Origin: Helicobacteraceae bacterium
Lineage (GTDB): Bacteria; Campylobacterota; Campylobacteria; Campylobacterales; SZUA-545
Assembly (NCBI GenBank): GCA_031276985.1
Contig: JAISMA010000011.1
Coordinates: 1 to 9,312 of the forward strand
Length of the DNA stretch: 9,312 nt
Reading direction: 5' to 3'
The position numbers and the translations under genes are program-made. This document shows, in pieces, positions 1 to 7,205 of the stretch. Below the pieces are notes generated by a model. The model had not been told where the DNA came from. It was given only the letters and a program-made list of their open reading frames with translations, and searched no databases. Every line of letters begins with the position of its first letter. Positions within the stretch are counted from its first letter, which is position 1.

Positions 1-868
1 CGTGCTTTTGCCTCGCGTAAAACAGCAGCGATCGCTGAATGTCAATCGCAAGTTTGTTGGAGCTTACCACCATTTCGCGGTTTAGGAAGTTCAAAAACGC
101 CTCTTTTGAATACTTTTCCATATTATCCACGACGACCGAGTTTTCCAAAGCCGCCACCTCTTTGGCGCGATCGCTTTTAGCGGGCGACAAAAAGTAGGTT
201 TCCACGCCTTCCAATTTGCACGGCGACGGGCATGCGTTGGCGTGAATGGAGACGAAAATATCGGATTTGATCTTATTTGCCGCGCTGGTGCGGCGTTGCA
301 ACGCGACATATTTGTCGTTTTCGCGGGTCATCTCCACCTCAAAACCGCGATCGCGCAGGATTTTCGCCGTCAATATCGCCACTTTCAGCGCAATATCTTT
401 TTCTTTGATTTTATTTATGCCGATCGCGCCCGCGTCGTGTCCGCCGTGTCCCGCGTCGATTGTTACGGTAGGCTTGTATCCGCCAAAAAGTCGTATCTTT
501 TTTGTGGCAAAGCCAATTTTAAGCGTATTGGCGGATACGGACGTTTCAATATCGAATTTATCGTCGCGGGATAGTACGATTCGCGCTATCGAGGCGCTAA
601 ACTGCGCGATCTTAACGCCGACTTCGGCGGTTTTTTTATCCTCGAATGGCTTGTGCGGATACGAGGCTTTAACGTCGATAACGCGCCTGAAAGGTTCGTC
701 TTTCGCTGGTTTGATGATGAAATCGTTAATATCGCCCGCGCTAATCGGACTCTCAAACTCAACGATCAGTCGATCAGGTTCTAGTTGATAGCGCGTGATT
801 TTTTGCGCCTCAAGCGAAACGACAAAAAACGATAATAAAACTAGAATAACTTTAACTATTTTCCCCAT
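1..868 (-). CDS. N-acetylmuramoyl-L-alanine amidase (Amidase_3), 5' part; 3' end beyond the left edge
   Basis: Zinc-dependent peptidoglycan amidase that cleaves the bond between N-acetylmuramic acid and L-alanine in the periplasm, usually for daughter-cell separation. Only 289 codons lie in the window and no stop is reached. Residues 1-22 are a signal peptide (MGKIVKVILVLLSFFVVS, then LEAQ). Residues about 23-125 are a beta-rich segment in the place of an AMIN-type domain. The catalytic domain starts near 134 with TVTIDAGHGGHDAGAIG. The expected zinc ligands are visible: H141, E156 (in KEKDIAL) and H209 (in SIHANA). The catalytic glutamate near the C terminus would lie outside the window. The ATG at 866-868 overlaps the end of the upstream nitronate monooxygenase-like gene by 17 bp. 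I see no clear ribosome binding site, so translational coupling is likely. In C. jejuni the corresponding gene is called amiA, from memory. Family assignment is firm; the exact symbol is left open. Confidence 0.93.
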   Translation of the reverse strand, partial: MGKIVKVILVLLSFFVVSLEAQKITRYQLEPDRLIVEFESPISAGDINDFIIKPAKDEPFRRVIDVKASYPHKPFEDKKTAEVGVKIAQFSASIARIVLSRDDKFDIETSVSANTLKIGFATKKIRLFGGYKPTVTIDAGHGGHDAGAIGINKIKEKDIALKVAILTAKILRDRGFEVEMTRENDKYVALQRRTSAANKIKSDIFVSIHANACPSPCKLEGVETYFLSPAKSDRAKEVAALENSVVVDNMEKYSKEAFLNFLNREMVVSSNKLAIDIQRSLLFYARQKH

Positions 869-1952
869 AAACCAGCTTTTGTATCAGCTCGGCGACGCTT
901 ATAAGACGATCGATCCGATAACCGTTGCTTCCCGTAAAAAACAGTCCCGTTTCCTCGTTGCCCTCCGCCGCATCGCTAAGTCTATCGGCAATGCAATATC
1001 CGACGGCTTTTGCCTCCACGCCTCTTTTGCATGGCGAGACGCAATTGCTCGCGCAGCGAATGGGCGGACCTTTTCGCTCGCTAACCAGATTGATAAGATT
1101 GGTGCGAACGCCGCGCGCGGGATAACCTACGGGCGAACTCAACAGCTCGATGTCGCTTTGCTTACAGCGAATCAGCACGTCCTTAAACGCCTGCGGCGCG
1201 TCGCATTCGTACGTGCCGATAAATCGCGTTCCAATCTGCGCTCCGTTTGCTCCTAACTCCATAAATTTAACTATGTCGTCATGCGTCCATATTCCGCCCG
1301 CCGCGAATACGGGGATATGAGCCGCGATATTTTTGGCTTCCTCCACGACGGGTTTTATGAGTTTTTCAAGTTGATAATTCGGATCTACGCACTGCTCGTA
1401 GGTAAAACCCTGATGACCGCCGCTTAGAGGTCCTTCAAGCACGATCGCGTCGGGGATTTTCTTGTAGCGTTGCTCCCAGCGTTTGGCGATTAACCTCAAG
1501 GCTTTCGCGCTTGATACGATCGGCACAAGCGCGACGTTTGGAAAATCCGCCGCGTATTCGGGCATATTCATGGGTAGTCCCGCGCCCGTGATTATCACGT
1601 CCGCGCCCGCTTCGCACACATCTTGGATCACTCGCGGATAGTCGTTGATCGCGTGCAACACGTTCGCTCCAAGCGGCGCGTCGCCGCAGATTTTGCGCGC
1701 GTCTTTGAAAATCTCGAAAGTCGCCTTGCGGTTGTAAAATTGCTCCGTATTGGCGGGGCGACCATACTGCTGTTTGGTTACAAAAGCGCGATTGTGATAA
1801 TAACCCGTGCCGATCGCGCTGATCACTCCAAGCGCGCCTATAGCGCTTACCGTACCCGCTAATTGCGACCAACTGATCCCCACTCCCATACCGCCCTGAA
1901 TAATGGGGTATTTAAGCGTATGGCGACCGATTTTGATCTCTTTGAACTGCAA
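852..1952 (-). CDS. Nitronate monooxygenase / 2-nitropropane dioxygenase-family FMN enzyme
   Basis: A 366-residue TIM-barrel flavoenzyme of the NMO/2-nitropropane dioxygenase family (PF03060 type), which also contains FabK-like enoyl reductases; its true substrate cannot be read from sequence. FMN-site landmarks are YPIIQGGMGVG (residues 15-25), GPLSGGHQG (174-182) with the likely catalytic His180, VFAAGGIW (215-222) and GAQIGTRF (237-244). An unusual cysteine group follows: C300, C304, C308 and C320 (CX3CX3CX11C). The start codon is TTG (1950-1952), directly abutting the tyrS stop with no gap. It is supported by an AAAGGT ribosome binding site about 8 nt upstream, by the family's usual N terminus, and by the next ATG lying inside the FMN motif. 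It sits between tyrS and the amidase, the same position as in Campylobacter from memory. Family is certain, substrate unknown. Confidence 0.9.
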   Translation of the reverse strand: MQFKEIKIGRHTLKYPIIQGGMGVGISWSQLAGTVSAIGALGVISAIGTGYYHNRAFVTKQQYGRPANTEQFYNRKATFEIFKDARKICGDAPLGANVLHAINDYPRVIQDVCEAGADVIITGAGLPMNMPEYAADFPNVALVPIVSSAKALRLIAKRWEQRYKKIPDAIVLEGPLSGGHQGFTYEQCVDPNYQLEKLIKPVVEEAKNIAAHIPVFAAGGIWTHDDIVKFMELGANGAQIGTRFIGTYECDAPQAFKDVLIRCKQSDIELLSSPVGYPARGVRTNLINLVSERKGPPIRCASNCVSPCKRGVEAKAVGYCIADRLSDAAEGNEETGLFFTGSNGYRIDRLISVAELIQKLVYGENS

Positions 1953-3140
1953 CTAATTTACCTTTATTCTCGCGAATTTTCTTTTGCCGACTTGCGCGAC
2001 ATACTCGCCCGCGCCTAGCGTAGTCTTGAAATCCTCGACAATCTTGGCGTTTATTTTAACCGATTTCGATTGTATCATGCGGTTTAGCTCGCTGCTTGAG
2101 TCGACCAGCTTCGCCTCCGCAAACGCCTTGCCTATCCATATCGGCGCTTCAAAGCTAAAACTCGCCATATCGCTTGGCGTATCGCCCTGCTTATGAACGC
2201 GATCAAACTCGCCTTTGGCTTTAAGCGCCGCGTCCAAGCCGTGATAACGCGCCGTCAGTTCGATCGCCAAAGCCTCTTTGATTGTTTTCGGGTGTTCGCC
2301 GCCGCGTTTTAGCTCCTCGATCTCTTTTAGGGTTTTGAAGCTCAAAAGCTCGTACCACCGCCACATCAGATCGTCGGACGCGCTCAAAATCTTGGCGTAT
2401 TGCGACTCGGCGCTTTCCGTTACGCCGATATAGTTGCCCAGACTCTTGCTCATCTTTTGCGCGCCGTCCAAACCCTCCAAAAGCGGCGTCGTCATCACCG
2501 CCTGCTCGCTTTTGCCGTAGGCTTTTTGCAACTGCCGCCCCATCAACAGATTGAACTTCTGATCGCTGCCGCCAAGCTCCAGATCGCTGTTTAGATGAAC
2601 GCTGTCGTAGCCTTGTAGCAGCGGATACAAAAACTCGCTGATCGCGATCGGCGTTTGCGATCGGTAGCGTTTTTCAAAGTCGTCGCGCTCAAGCATACGC
2701 GCCACGCTCGATTCCCTAGAAAGCGCCACGATCCCCGCCGCGCCCAGCTCGTTAAGCCATTCGCCGTTGAAAACGACTTTGGTTTTGTCGGGATCTAAAA
2801 TCTTGAAAACCTGTTTTTCGTAAGTTTTGGCGTTTGCCAAAACCTCGTCGCGGCTTAGAACCTTTCGCGTTTGGTTTTTGCCCGTCGGATCGCCGATTGT
2901 CGCGGTGAAATCGCCAATCAAAAACCATACGATCGCGCCGTATTTTTGCATTGTTGCCAGCTTGCTTAGAAGCACGGTATGTCCAAAATGCAAATCGGGC
3001 GCGGTCGGATCAAAACCCGCTTTAACGCGCCAATTCTCGCCCTTTTCAAACCACGCCGTCAAACATTTGACCAGCTTTGCCTCGTCGATTAACTCCAAAC
3101 AGCCGCGTTTAATCTCCGTTAGCGCCTCTTGAATCTTCAT
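1953..3140 (-). CDS. tyrS: Tyrosyl-tRNA synthetase
   Basis: Class I cytoplasmic aminoacyl-tRNA synthetase that activates tyrosine with ATP and loads it on tRNA-Tyr. The 395-residue length is normal for the bacterial type that includes Helicobacter and Haemophilus enzymes. The HIGH-type signature is HFGH (residues 51-54) within AGFDPTAPDLHFGHTVLL. The tyrosine/ATP pocket shows GDFTATIGDPTGK (76-88). The KMSKS loop is intact at 229-233 (GAQKMSKSLGNYIG). An S4-like RNA-binding domain forms the C terminus, from about 335 (LNRMIQSKSVKINAK). The ATG at 3138-3140 overlaps the spoT stop in an ATGA arrangement. A GGAG lies about 5 nt upstream of the ATG, inside the spoT coding sequence. The TAG stop abuts the next gene's TTG. 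There is no room for a T-box or its own promoter upstream, so expression should follow spoT. Confidence 0.97.
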   Translation of the reverse strand: MKIQEALTEIKRGCLELIDEAKLVKCLTAWFEKGENWRVKAGFDPTAPDLHFGHTVLLSKLATMQKYGAIVWFLIGDFTATIGDPTGKNQTRKVLSRDEVLANAKTYEKQVFKILDPDKTKVVFNGEWLNELGAAGIVALSRESSVARMLERDDFEKRYRSQTPIAISEFLYPLLQGYDSVHLNSDLELGGSDQKFNLLMGRQLQKAYGKSEQAVMTTPLLEGLDGAQKMSKSLGNYIGVTESAESQYAKILSASDDLMWRWYELLSFKTLKEIEELKRGGEHPKTIKEALAIELTARYHGLDAALKAKGEFDRVHKQGDTPSDMASFSFEAPIWIGKAFAEAKLVDSSSELNRMIQSKSVKINAKIVEDFKTTLGAGEYVAQVGKRKFARIKVN

Positions 3141-5290
3141 TGTTGCTCCGCGTTTTTATATGAATCGTTTGCCGTCTCAAAAGAGACTACCATAAATCTT
3201 TTTTCGATCGCGCCTCTAATCTTGCTTAACGCCGCCATTGGAAACTCCGCCGTTACGCTACACCAAGTCAGCGAACTTTCCGCGCCGTTGCCCAAAGAGA
3301 GCGTGGTTATATTGACGTCGCGCTTAAACAGATATTCCAAAAACGCGAGAAGCTCGCCTTTTTTGTTCTGCAGATTAACGACTAATCTAAACAGATCGAC
3401 CTTGCCGCCGACCCAGTTTGCCTTGATCGCGTCCGCGCCCTCTTTAAGGCGTTTATAGGCGTATTCGCACAGCTTGTGATGAATTTCGGCGCGTCCCTTT
3501 TTGCCGTAAAACATCAGTATGGAATCGCCGTATCGCGGTTGGCAGCAATGCTCGAAATCGATCGCGCTCACCGCTTTTGGCGAATAAAGCTCTATGTTTT
3601 CAACGCGATAGCGTTTGGGCGCGGCGGCGTTTAGCCCGAAAATCGATTTCTTGCGCTTGTCTTTGTAGTAGCGAAACACAATCTCTTCAAGCAGTTTGTT
3701 ATCGCGCGGGACTTTGTGAATCGCCTCCTCGTAACCGCGCAGTTTGAGCCAAGTCTCCAGCGTTAGCATATCCTCGCCAAGACAAAAACGCAAAATCGAC
3801 AACGCGCTAAGGCGATCGATCTCGCGGCTCCTGTGATTGCATGCGTGGCGCAGGACGTTTTTGGCGCGCGAGGTTTTCACCGCCTCGATCCAACTGCAAC
3901 GCGGCATAATCTCCTCGCCCGCGTCGATCTGAACGAGATCGCCCGTTCTTAGCTCCGCCAAAAGCGGCTGTTTAACGCGGTTTATATGCGCCTCGATCGC
4001 CCTAAGCCCCAGATCGCTATGCACCATAAAGGCAAAATCCAGCGCGGTAGCTCCGCGAGGTAGAGTGAAAGTATCGCCGCGCGGCGAATAGACGACGATC
4101 TCGTCGCTAAAAAGATCGTTTTTGGCAAGCTCGTAAAAATCAAGCGGATTTTCGCCGCTGTATTGCATAGATTCCAGCCAGCCTAGTTTTGGCGAAAGCG
4201 CGCCCGCCTTGTATTTCCAGTGCGCCGCGATTCCGTATTCGGCGCTTTTGTGCATATCGTAGGTGCGAATCTGAACCTCGTATATGCCGCTTTCGTGAAA
4301 AAGCGTCGTGTGAAGCGTTTGATAGCCGTTTTCTTTGGGTAGCGCGATATACTCCTTGAAACGCGCGATTAGCGGGCGATAGCGCGTATGCAAAAGTCCT
4401 AGAACCTTGTAGCACTCTTCGGGCGATCGCACCAGTATTCGCGCCGCCATCAGATCCAAAACCTCGTCGATCTTAACGCCCTTGCGCTGCATTTTGGTAT
4501 AGGTTGAGTAATAGTGTTTAATTCTTGAAACAATCTCAAATCCGTCCTCGACAAAGCCGTTTTGAAGCATCAGGTTTTTGACCTCCGCGATAAACGCGTT
4601 CAAGCCAAGCCGCAACGAATGCACGCGCGAAACGATAAACGCGTCGATCTCTTTGTACTCTTTTGGGAAAATGTAGTAAAAACTTTTATCTTCCAACAGC
4701 GTTTTAATAAGCCCTATTCCAAGCCTATGCGCGATCGGCGCGTAAACCACCAACGTTTCTTCGGCAATACGGCGGCGTTTGTCTTCGGGCAAAGCGTCGA
4801 TTGTGAGCATATTGTGCATGCGATCGCAGAGCTTGATAACCAGCACGCGCACGTCTTTAATCGACGCGACCAGCATTTTTCTGAAAGTCAGCGCCGATTC
4901 GATCAGCTTTTCGTCTTTGCGATCGGAGGGTAATAGATTGGCTTCGCGGATACGATCGATTTTAGTTAAACCGTCCACAAGATTAGCTGCGTCCGCGCCA
5001 AAATCGGCGGCGATCGCGTCGTAATCGTAATCGGTATCCTCGATCGCGTCGTGCAAAACGCCCGCGATCACCATAGCTTCGTCGCCGCCGAAAAAAGCGA
5101 CGCTCGCCGCCACCAACAGCGGATGAACGATATACGGCTCGCCTCTTTTGCGCTTTTGCCCTTCGTGCGCTTTGGCGGCTTTTTCGCGCGCTTTTCTGAT
5201 CGGCGGCGTGTCGATAAGGCTAAAGAGCAGCTCCTCCGCTTCGTTTTGATCGCGGATCGTAGCGAAGGAGGAAGGCAGTTCCTCCATCAT
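3137..5290 (-). CDS. spoT: Bifunctional (p)ppGpp synthetase/hydrolase, RelA/SpoT family
   Basis: Long RelA/SpoT homologue that makes and degrades the alarmone (p)ppGpp in the cytoplasm; usually the only long one in Campylobacterota. It has 717 residues with all expected parts. The N-terminal HD hydrolase has H56, H80-D81 (GVLHDAIEDT) and D156 (KLCDRMHN), so hydrolase activity is predicted. The synthetase domain spans about 225-360 with SRIKHYYSTYTKMQRKG, PKENGYQTLHT and YEVQIRTYDMHKSAEYG. A TGS domain lies at about 398-457, a conserved CC region near 581-590 (HCCQPRYGDS), and a C-terminal ACT-type domain at about 630-705. The loop motif reads RFKE (310-313) where bifunctional enzymes usually have RxKD. 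The start is one of two adjacent ATGs, 1 nt after the rpoZ stop, with no upstream ribosome binding site. I took the first; the second would shorten the protein by one residue. rpoZ-spoT linkage is also classic in E. coli. Confidence 0.97.
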   Translation of the reverse strand: MMEELPSSFATIRDQNEAEELLFSLIDTPPIRKAREKAAKAHEGQKRKRGEPYIVHPLLVAASVAFFGGDEAMVIAGVLHDAIEDTDYDYDAIAADFGADAANLVDGLTKIDRIREANLLPSDRKDEKLIESALTFRKMLVASIKDVRVLVIKLCDRMHNMLTIDALPEDKRRRIAEETLVVYAPIAHRLGIGLIKTLLEDKSFYYIFPKEYKEIDAFIVSRVHSLRLGLNAFIAEVKNLMLQNGFVEDGFEIVSRIKHYYSTYTKMQRKGVKIDEVLDLMAARILVRSPEECYKVLGLLHTRYRPLIARFKEYIALPKENGYQTLHTTLFHESGIYEVQIRTYDMHKSAEYGIAAHWKYKAGALSPKLGWLESMQYSGENPLDFYELAKNDLFSDEIVVYSPRGDTFTLPRGATALDFAFMVHSDLGLRAIEAHINRVKQPLLAELRTGDLVQIDAGEEIMPRCSWIEAVKTSRAKNVLRHACNHRSREIDRLSALSILRFCLGEDMLTLETWLKLRGYEEAIHKVPRDNKLLEEIVFRYYKDKRKKSIFGLNAAAPKRYRVENIELYSPKAVSAIDFEHCCQPRYGDSILMFYGKKGRAEIHHKLCEYAYKRLKEGADAIKANWVGGKVDLFRLVVNLQNKKGELLAFLEYLFKRDVNITTLSLGNGAESSLTWCSVTAEFPMAALSKIRGAIEKRFMVVSFETANDSYKNAEQQ
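5267..5285 (-). promoter_or_regulatory. Stem-loop just inside the spoT start, holding an SD-like GGAGGAA
   Basis: On the mRNA strand GGAGGAA, the 5-nt loop CTGCC and TTCCTCC form a perfect 7-bp hairpin that begins right after the tandem ATG start codons of spoT. The purine-rich arm looks like a Shine-Dalgarno sequence but lies downstream of both ATGs. It could affect initiation or re-initiation after rpoZ. It could equally be a coding coincidence, since it specifies EELPSS. Confidence 0.3.
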
Positions 5291-5291
5291 T

Positions 5292-5489
5292 TTACGGTTT
5301 TATTTCAATCAAACCCGCGGCAATTTCGCGTAGCGCAATATCGACAGGCTTTTCAAACTTGGCGACCTCGACCAGCGGTTTCGCTCCGCCTTGCAACTGC
5401 GCGACTCTTCTTGCCACGCTCACGGATAAAAGATAACGGTTGTCGTTTGCGTACTTTAACGCTTCCGAAGCGATCTTTTCTAAACGCAT
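5292..5489 (-). CDS. rpoZ: RNA polymerase omega subunit
   Basis: Small subunit (65 residues) that helps assemble beta' into RNA polymerase and, in proteobacteria, forms part of one ppGpp-binding site. The N-terminal half shows the omega pattern: MRLEKIASEALK, then NDNRYLLSVSVARRVAQLQGG. The C-terminal half has VDIALREIAAGLI, as in campylobacterial omega proteins. The ATG at 5487-5489 has an AGGAG about 9 nt upstream. The gap from the pyrH stop is only 18 nt, and the spoT ATG follows the TAA after one base. This genetic link between an RNA polymerase subunit and the alarmone enzyme is conserved across proteobacteria. Confidence 0.93.
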   Translation of the reverse strand: MRLEKIASEALKYANDNRYLLSVSVARRVAQLQGGAKPLVEVAKFEKPVDIALREIAAGLIEIKP

Positions 5490-5507
5490 TTTGTATGTCT
5501 CCTCGTT

Positions 5508-6215
5508 TTATTTAATTATGCTGCAATAGGCGTAATCGCCTTTAGCCACTCTTAACAGGCTGCCTTTGTCCATCATATTACATACGGCGATCGGCAGCGA
5601 ATTGTCTTTGGCAAGAGCGATCGCCGTGTCGTCCATAACCTTTATGTCGTCTCCCATAGCCTCGTCGTAACTAAGCGCGGCGAGTTTTTTCGCGTCCTTG
5701 AACTTTTTTGGATCGCGCGCATATACGCCGTCAACTTTCGTGGCTTTGATCAAAAGCGACGCGCCGACCTCGATTGCGCGAAGCGTCGCGGCGGTATCCG
5801 TCGTGAAAAACGGATTGCCCGTGCCGGCGGCGAATATGGCGAGTCGTCCTTTTTCAAGATGACGACAGGCGCGGCGCACGATATACGGCTCGCAAACCTG
5901 CTCCATTTTGATAGCGCTTAACACTCTGGCGCTGTGTCCTAGCGCCTCAAGCGCCTCTTGCAGCGCCACCGCGTTGATAACGGTCGCGAGCATGCCCATA
6001 TAATCGCCGCTACTACGCTTAATCAGTCCGTCAGCGGCGGCGCTAACGCCGCGTATGAAATTTCCGCCTCCGACGACAACGCCGACTTCCACGCCTTCGT
6101 CTCGAAGCTCTTTAAGCTCTTGCGCGATAAATTTCAAAACGCCCGTATCAATCCCAAAACCGCTTCCGGCGGAGAGAGCCTCGCCGGAAAATTTCACTAA
6201 AACGCGTCTTGTCAT
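5508..6215 (-). CDS. pyrH: UMP kinase (uridylate kinase)
   Basis: Cytoplasmic amino-acid-kinase-fold enzyme that phosphorylates UMP to UDP with ATP in pyrimidine nucleotide synthesis; essential in most bacteria. With the chosen start it has 235 residues, close to the usual 235-240. Motifs in order: VLVKFSGEAL near the N terminus, VVVGGGNFIRG (nucleotide/UMP-binding glycine loop), GDYMGMLATVINAVALQEAL, FAAGTGNPFFTTDTAATLRA (UMP site), IKATKVDGVYARDP and KVMDDTAIALAKDN. The open frame extends to an ATG at 6257. I chose the ATG at 6213-6215 because it has AGAGG five bases upstream, gives the family N terminus (MTRRVLVKFSGEAL), and lies just downstream of a candidate promoter that the longer frame would run through. 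It is the first gene of the leftward cluster. Confidence 0.96.
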   Translation of the reverse strand: MTRRVLVKFSGEALSAGSGFGIDTGVLKFIAQELKELRDEGVEVGVVVGGGNFIRGVSAAADGLIKRSSGDYMGMLATVINAVALQEALEALGHSARVLSAIKMEQVCEPYIVRRACRHLEKGRLAIFAAGTGNPFFTTDTAATLRAIEVGASLLIKATKVDGVYARDPKKFKDAKKLAALSYDEAMGDDIKVMDDTAIALAKDNSLPIAVCNMMDKGSLLRVAKGDYAYCSIIK

Positions 6216-6238
6216 TTTCGCCTCTTTTTTGAGCGCGA

Positions 6239-6262
6239 ATTGTAGCCGATTATCCATAATCG
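6239..6262 (-). promoter_or_regulatory. Candidate pyrH operon promoter with an upstream dyad
   Basis: Reading the minus strand, a TACAAT -10-like hexamer lies at 6244-6239, about 24 nt before the pyrH ATG. Immediately upstream is a perfect dyad, CGATTAT-GG-ATAATCG (6262-6247). I see no convincing -35 box, which is usual for Campylobacterota sigma-70 promoters. The dyad could be an operator placed in the spacer, or chance. tRNA-Ala lies upstream on the same strand, so read-through from its promoter is also possible. Confidence 0.45.
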
Positions 6263-6308
6263 CCGCTTAAACGTCGTCGCAACAAAGATCAAATCGGATT
6301 TTCGCGCC

Positions 6309-6350
6309 GCGATAAAATCGCTCTAGCAAAGCGCCAAGCGCGGCGTTTGC
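6309..6350 (-). terminator. Two stem-loops behind tRNA-Ala; weak terminator or processing structure
   Basis: Two nucleotides beyond the encoded CCA, the minus strand can fold GCAAA-CGCC against GGCG-C-TTTGC (6350-6326): a nine-pair stem with one bulged base and a GCGCTT loop. A second small hairpin, GCGAT-TTT-ATCGC, follows at 6321-6309. Neither is followed by a proper U-tract, so this is at best a leaky terminator or an RNase processing signal for the tRNA 3' end. Transcripts may continue into pyrH. Confidence 0.35.
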
Positions 6351-6351
6351 G

Positions 6352-6427
<76 letters not shown>

Positions 6428-6441
6428 AAAAAGAAAAAGGC

Positions 6442-6449
6442 ATTATAAT
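6442..6449. promoter_or_regulatory. Shared divergent -10 region for tRNA-Ala and the outer-membrane protein gene
   Basis: The 8-bp palindrome ATTATAAT (6442-6449) contains TATAAT on both strands: 6444-6449 on plus, facing the outer-membrane protein gene, and 6447-6442 on minus, facing tRNA-Ala. Predicted transcription starts fall about 7 bp beyond each side, leaving a leader of roughly 18 nt before the plus-strand ATG and about 8 nt before the tRNA 5' end. No -35 is obvious; A-rich runs lie at 6428-6439. Assignment is by motif only. Confidence 0.6.
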
Positions 6450-6473
6450 TTAGTCGTCTTAAAAGGAGGACGC

Positions 6474-7205
6474 ATGAAAAAATTTCTAATACTTAGTCTG
6501 TCTTTGTGCGCGAGCGCGTTTGGCGATTTGCTAGGTTTCGGCGCGGGCGGCGGCGCTTGGCAGGCGGATACTAGCGGCAAAGCGAAGTACGACGGCGATC
6601 GCTTCGACGTCGAAAAAACGGGACTCGACAAAACGACAAACGGCTATCTGTGGGCGTATATCGAGCATGAGATTCCGATTTTGCCGAATTTGAGAATTGA
6701 TAGCGCGGCGTTTAGCGCGGACGGAAACAAAAACATTAACGTCAATTTTGGCAAAACGAATTTCAACGGAAAAACCAAAACCGATCTGCAAATGAATCAG
6801 ATCGATCTTGTCGGATATTACATTCTGCCGATTCCCGCGATCGATATTCGACTAGGGCTTGGCGCGGAGATAATCGACGGATCGCTGAAACTTTCGGGGC
6901 AGGGCAAAAGCAAAGACGCCGATCTGTCGTTCGCGCTTCCGATCGTTTATGGAGGCGTCCGTTTCGATCTGCCGTCGCTTCCAATCGGTTTGGAGGCTGA
7001 TGTTAAATACGTCTCGTACGACAAATCGCGCATAGGCGACGCGCGCGCCAAAATTGATTGGACGTTTGTCGATAGCGTTGTGAAAGCGGCGATAGAACTG
7101 GGTTATCGATCGCGATCGATCGTAATCAAAGATCTAAGCGGAGTCGACGCGGAAATAGACATAACAATCGACGGACCATTCGCGGGCGCTTCGATCCGCT
7201 TTTAA
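6474..7205 (+). CDS. Outer-membrane beta-barrel protein, TIGR04219-like
   Basis: Predicted outer-membrane barrel of 243 residues. A Sec signal peptide (MKKFLILSLSLCASAFG) is probably cleaved after residue 17. The mature part alternates polar and hydrophobic residues in strands and ends in GASIRF, with the C-terminal phenylalanine that the BAM machinery recognises. The glycine-rich start LLGFGAGGGAWQADTSG, the segments IEHEIPILPNLRID and YYILPIPAIDIRLGLGAEIIDG, and LPIVYGGVRFDLPSLPIGLE match what I remember of the TIGR04219 (OMP_w_GlyGly) family, whose function is unknown. The AGGAGG at 6464-6469, four bases before the ATG, is a near-ideal ribosome binding site and with the TATAAT box suggests good expression. 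It is a single-gene unit, convergent with the Sel1-like gene. Porin or transport activity is possible but not shown. Confidence 0.85.
   Translation: MKKFLILSLSLCASAFGDLLGFGAGGGAWQADTSGKAKYDGDRFDVEKTGLDKTTNGYLWAYIEHEIPILPNLRIDSAAFSADGNKNINVNFGKTNFNGKTKTDLQMNQIDLVGYYILPIPAIDIRLGLGAEIIDGSLKLSGQGKSKDADLSFALPIVYGGVRFDLPSLPIGLEADVKYVSYDKSRIGDARAKIDWTFVDSVVKAAIELGYRSRSIVIKDLSGVDAEIDITIDGPFAGASIRF

Noticed and set aside
246..788. Plus-strand open frame of 180 codons over the amidase
   Set aside because: The opposite strand encodes intact amidase motifs (TIDAGHGG, SIHANA) across the same bases; this frame is a shadow.
6216..6257. Longer UMP kinase start at the ATG at 6257
   Set aside because: It adds 14 residues not seen in the family, runs over the TACAAT box and dyad, and lacks the AGAGG site found before the ATG at 6215.
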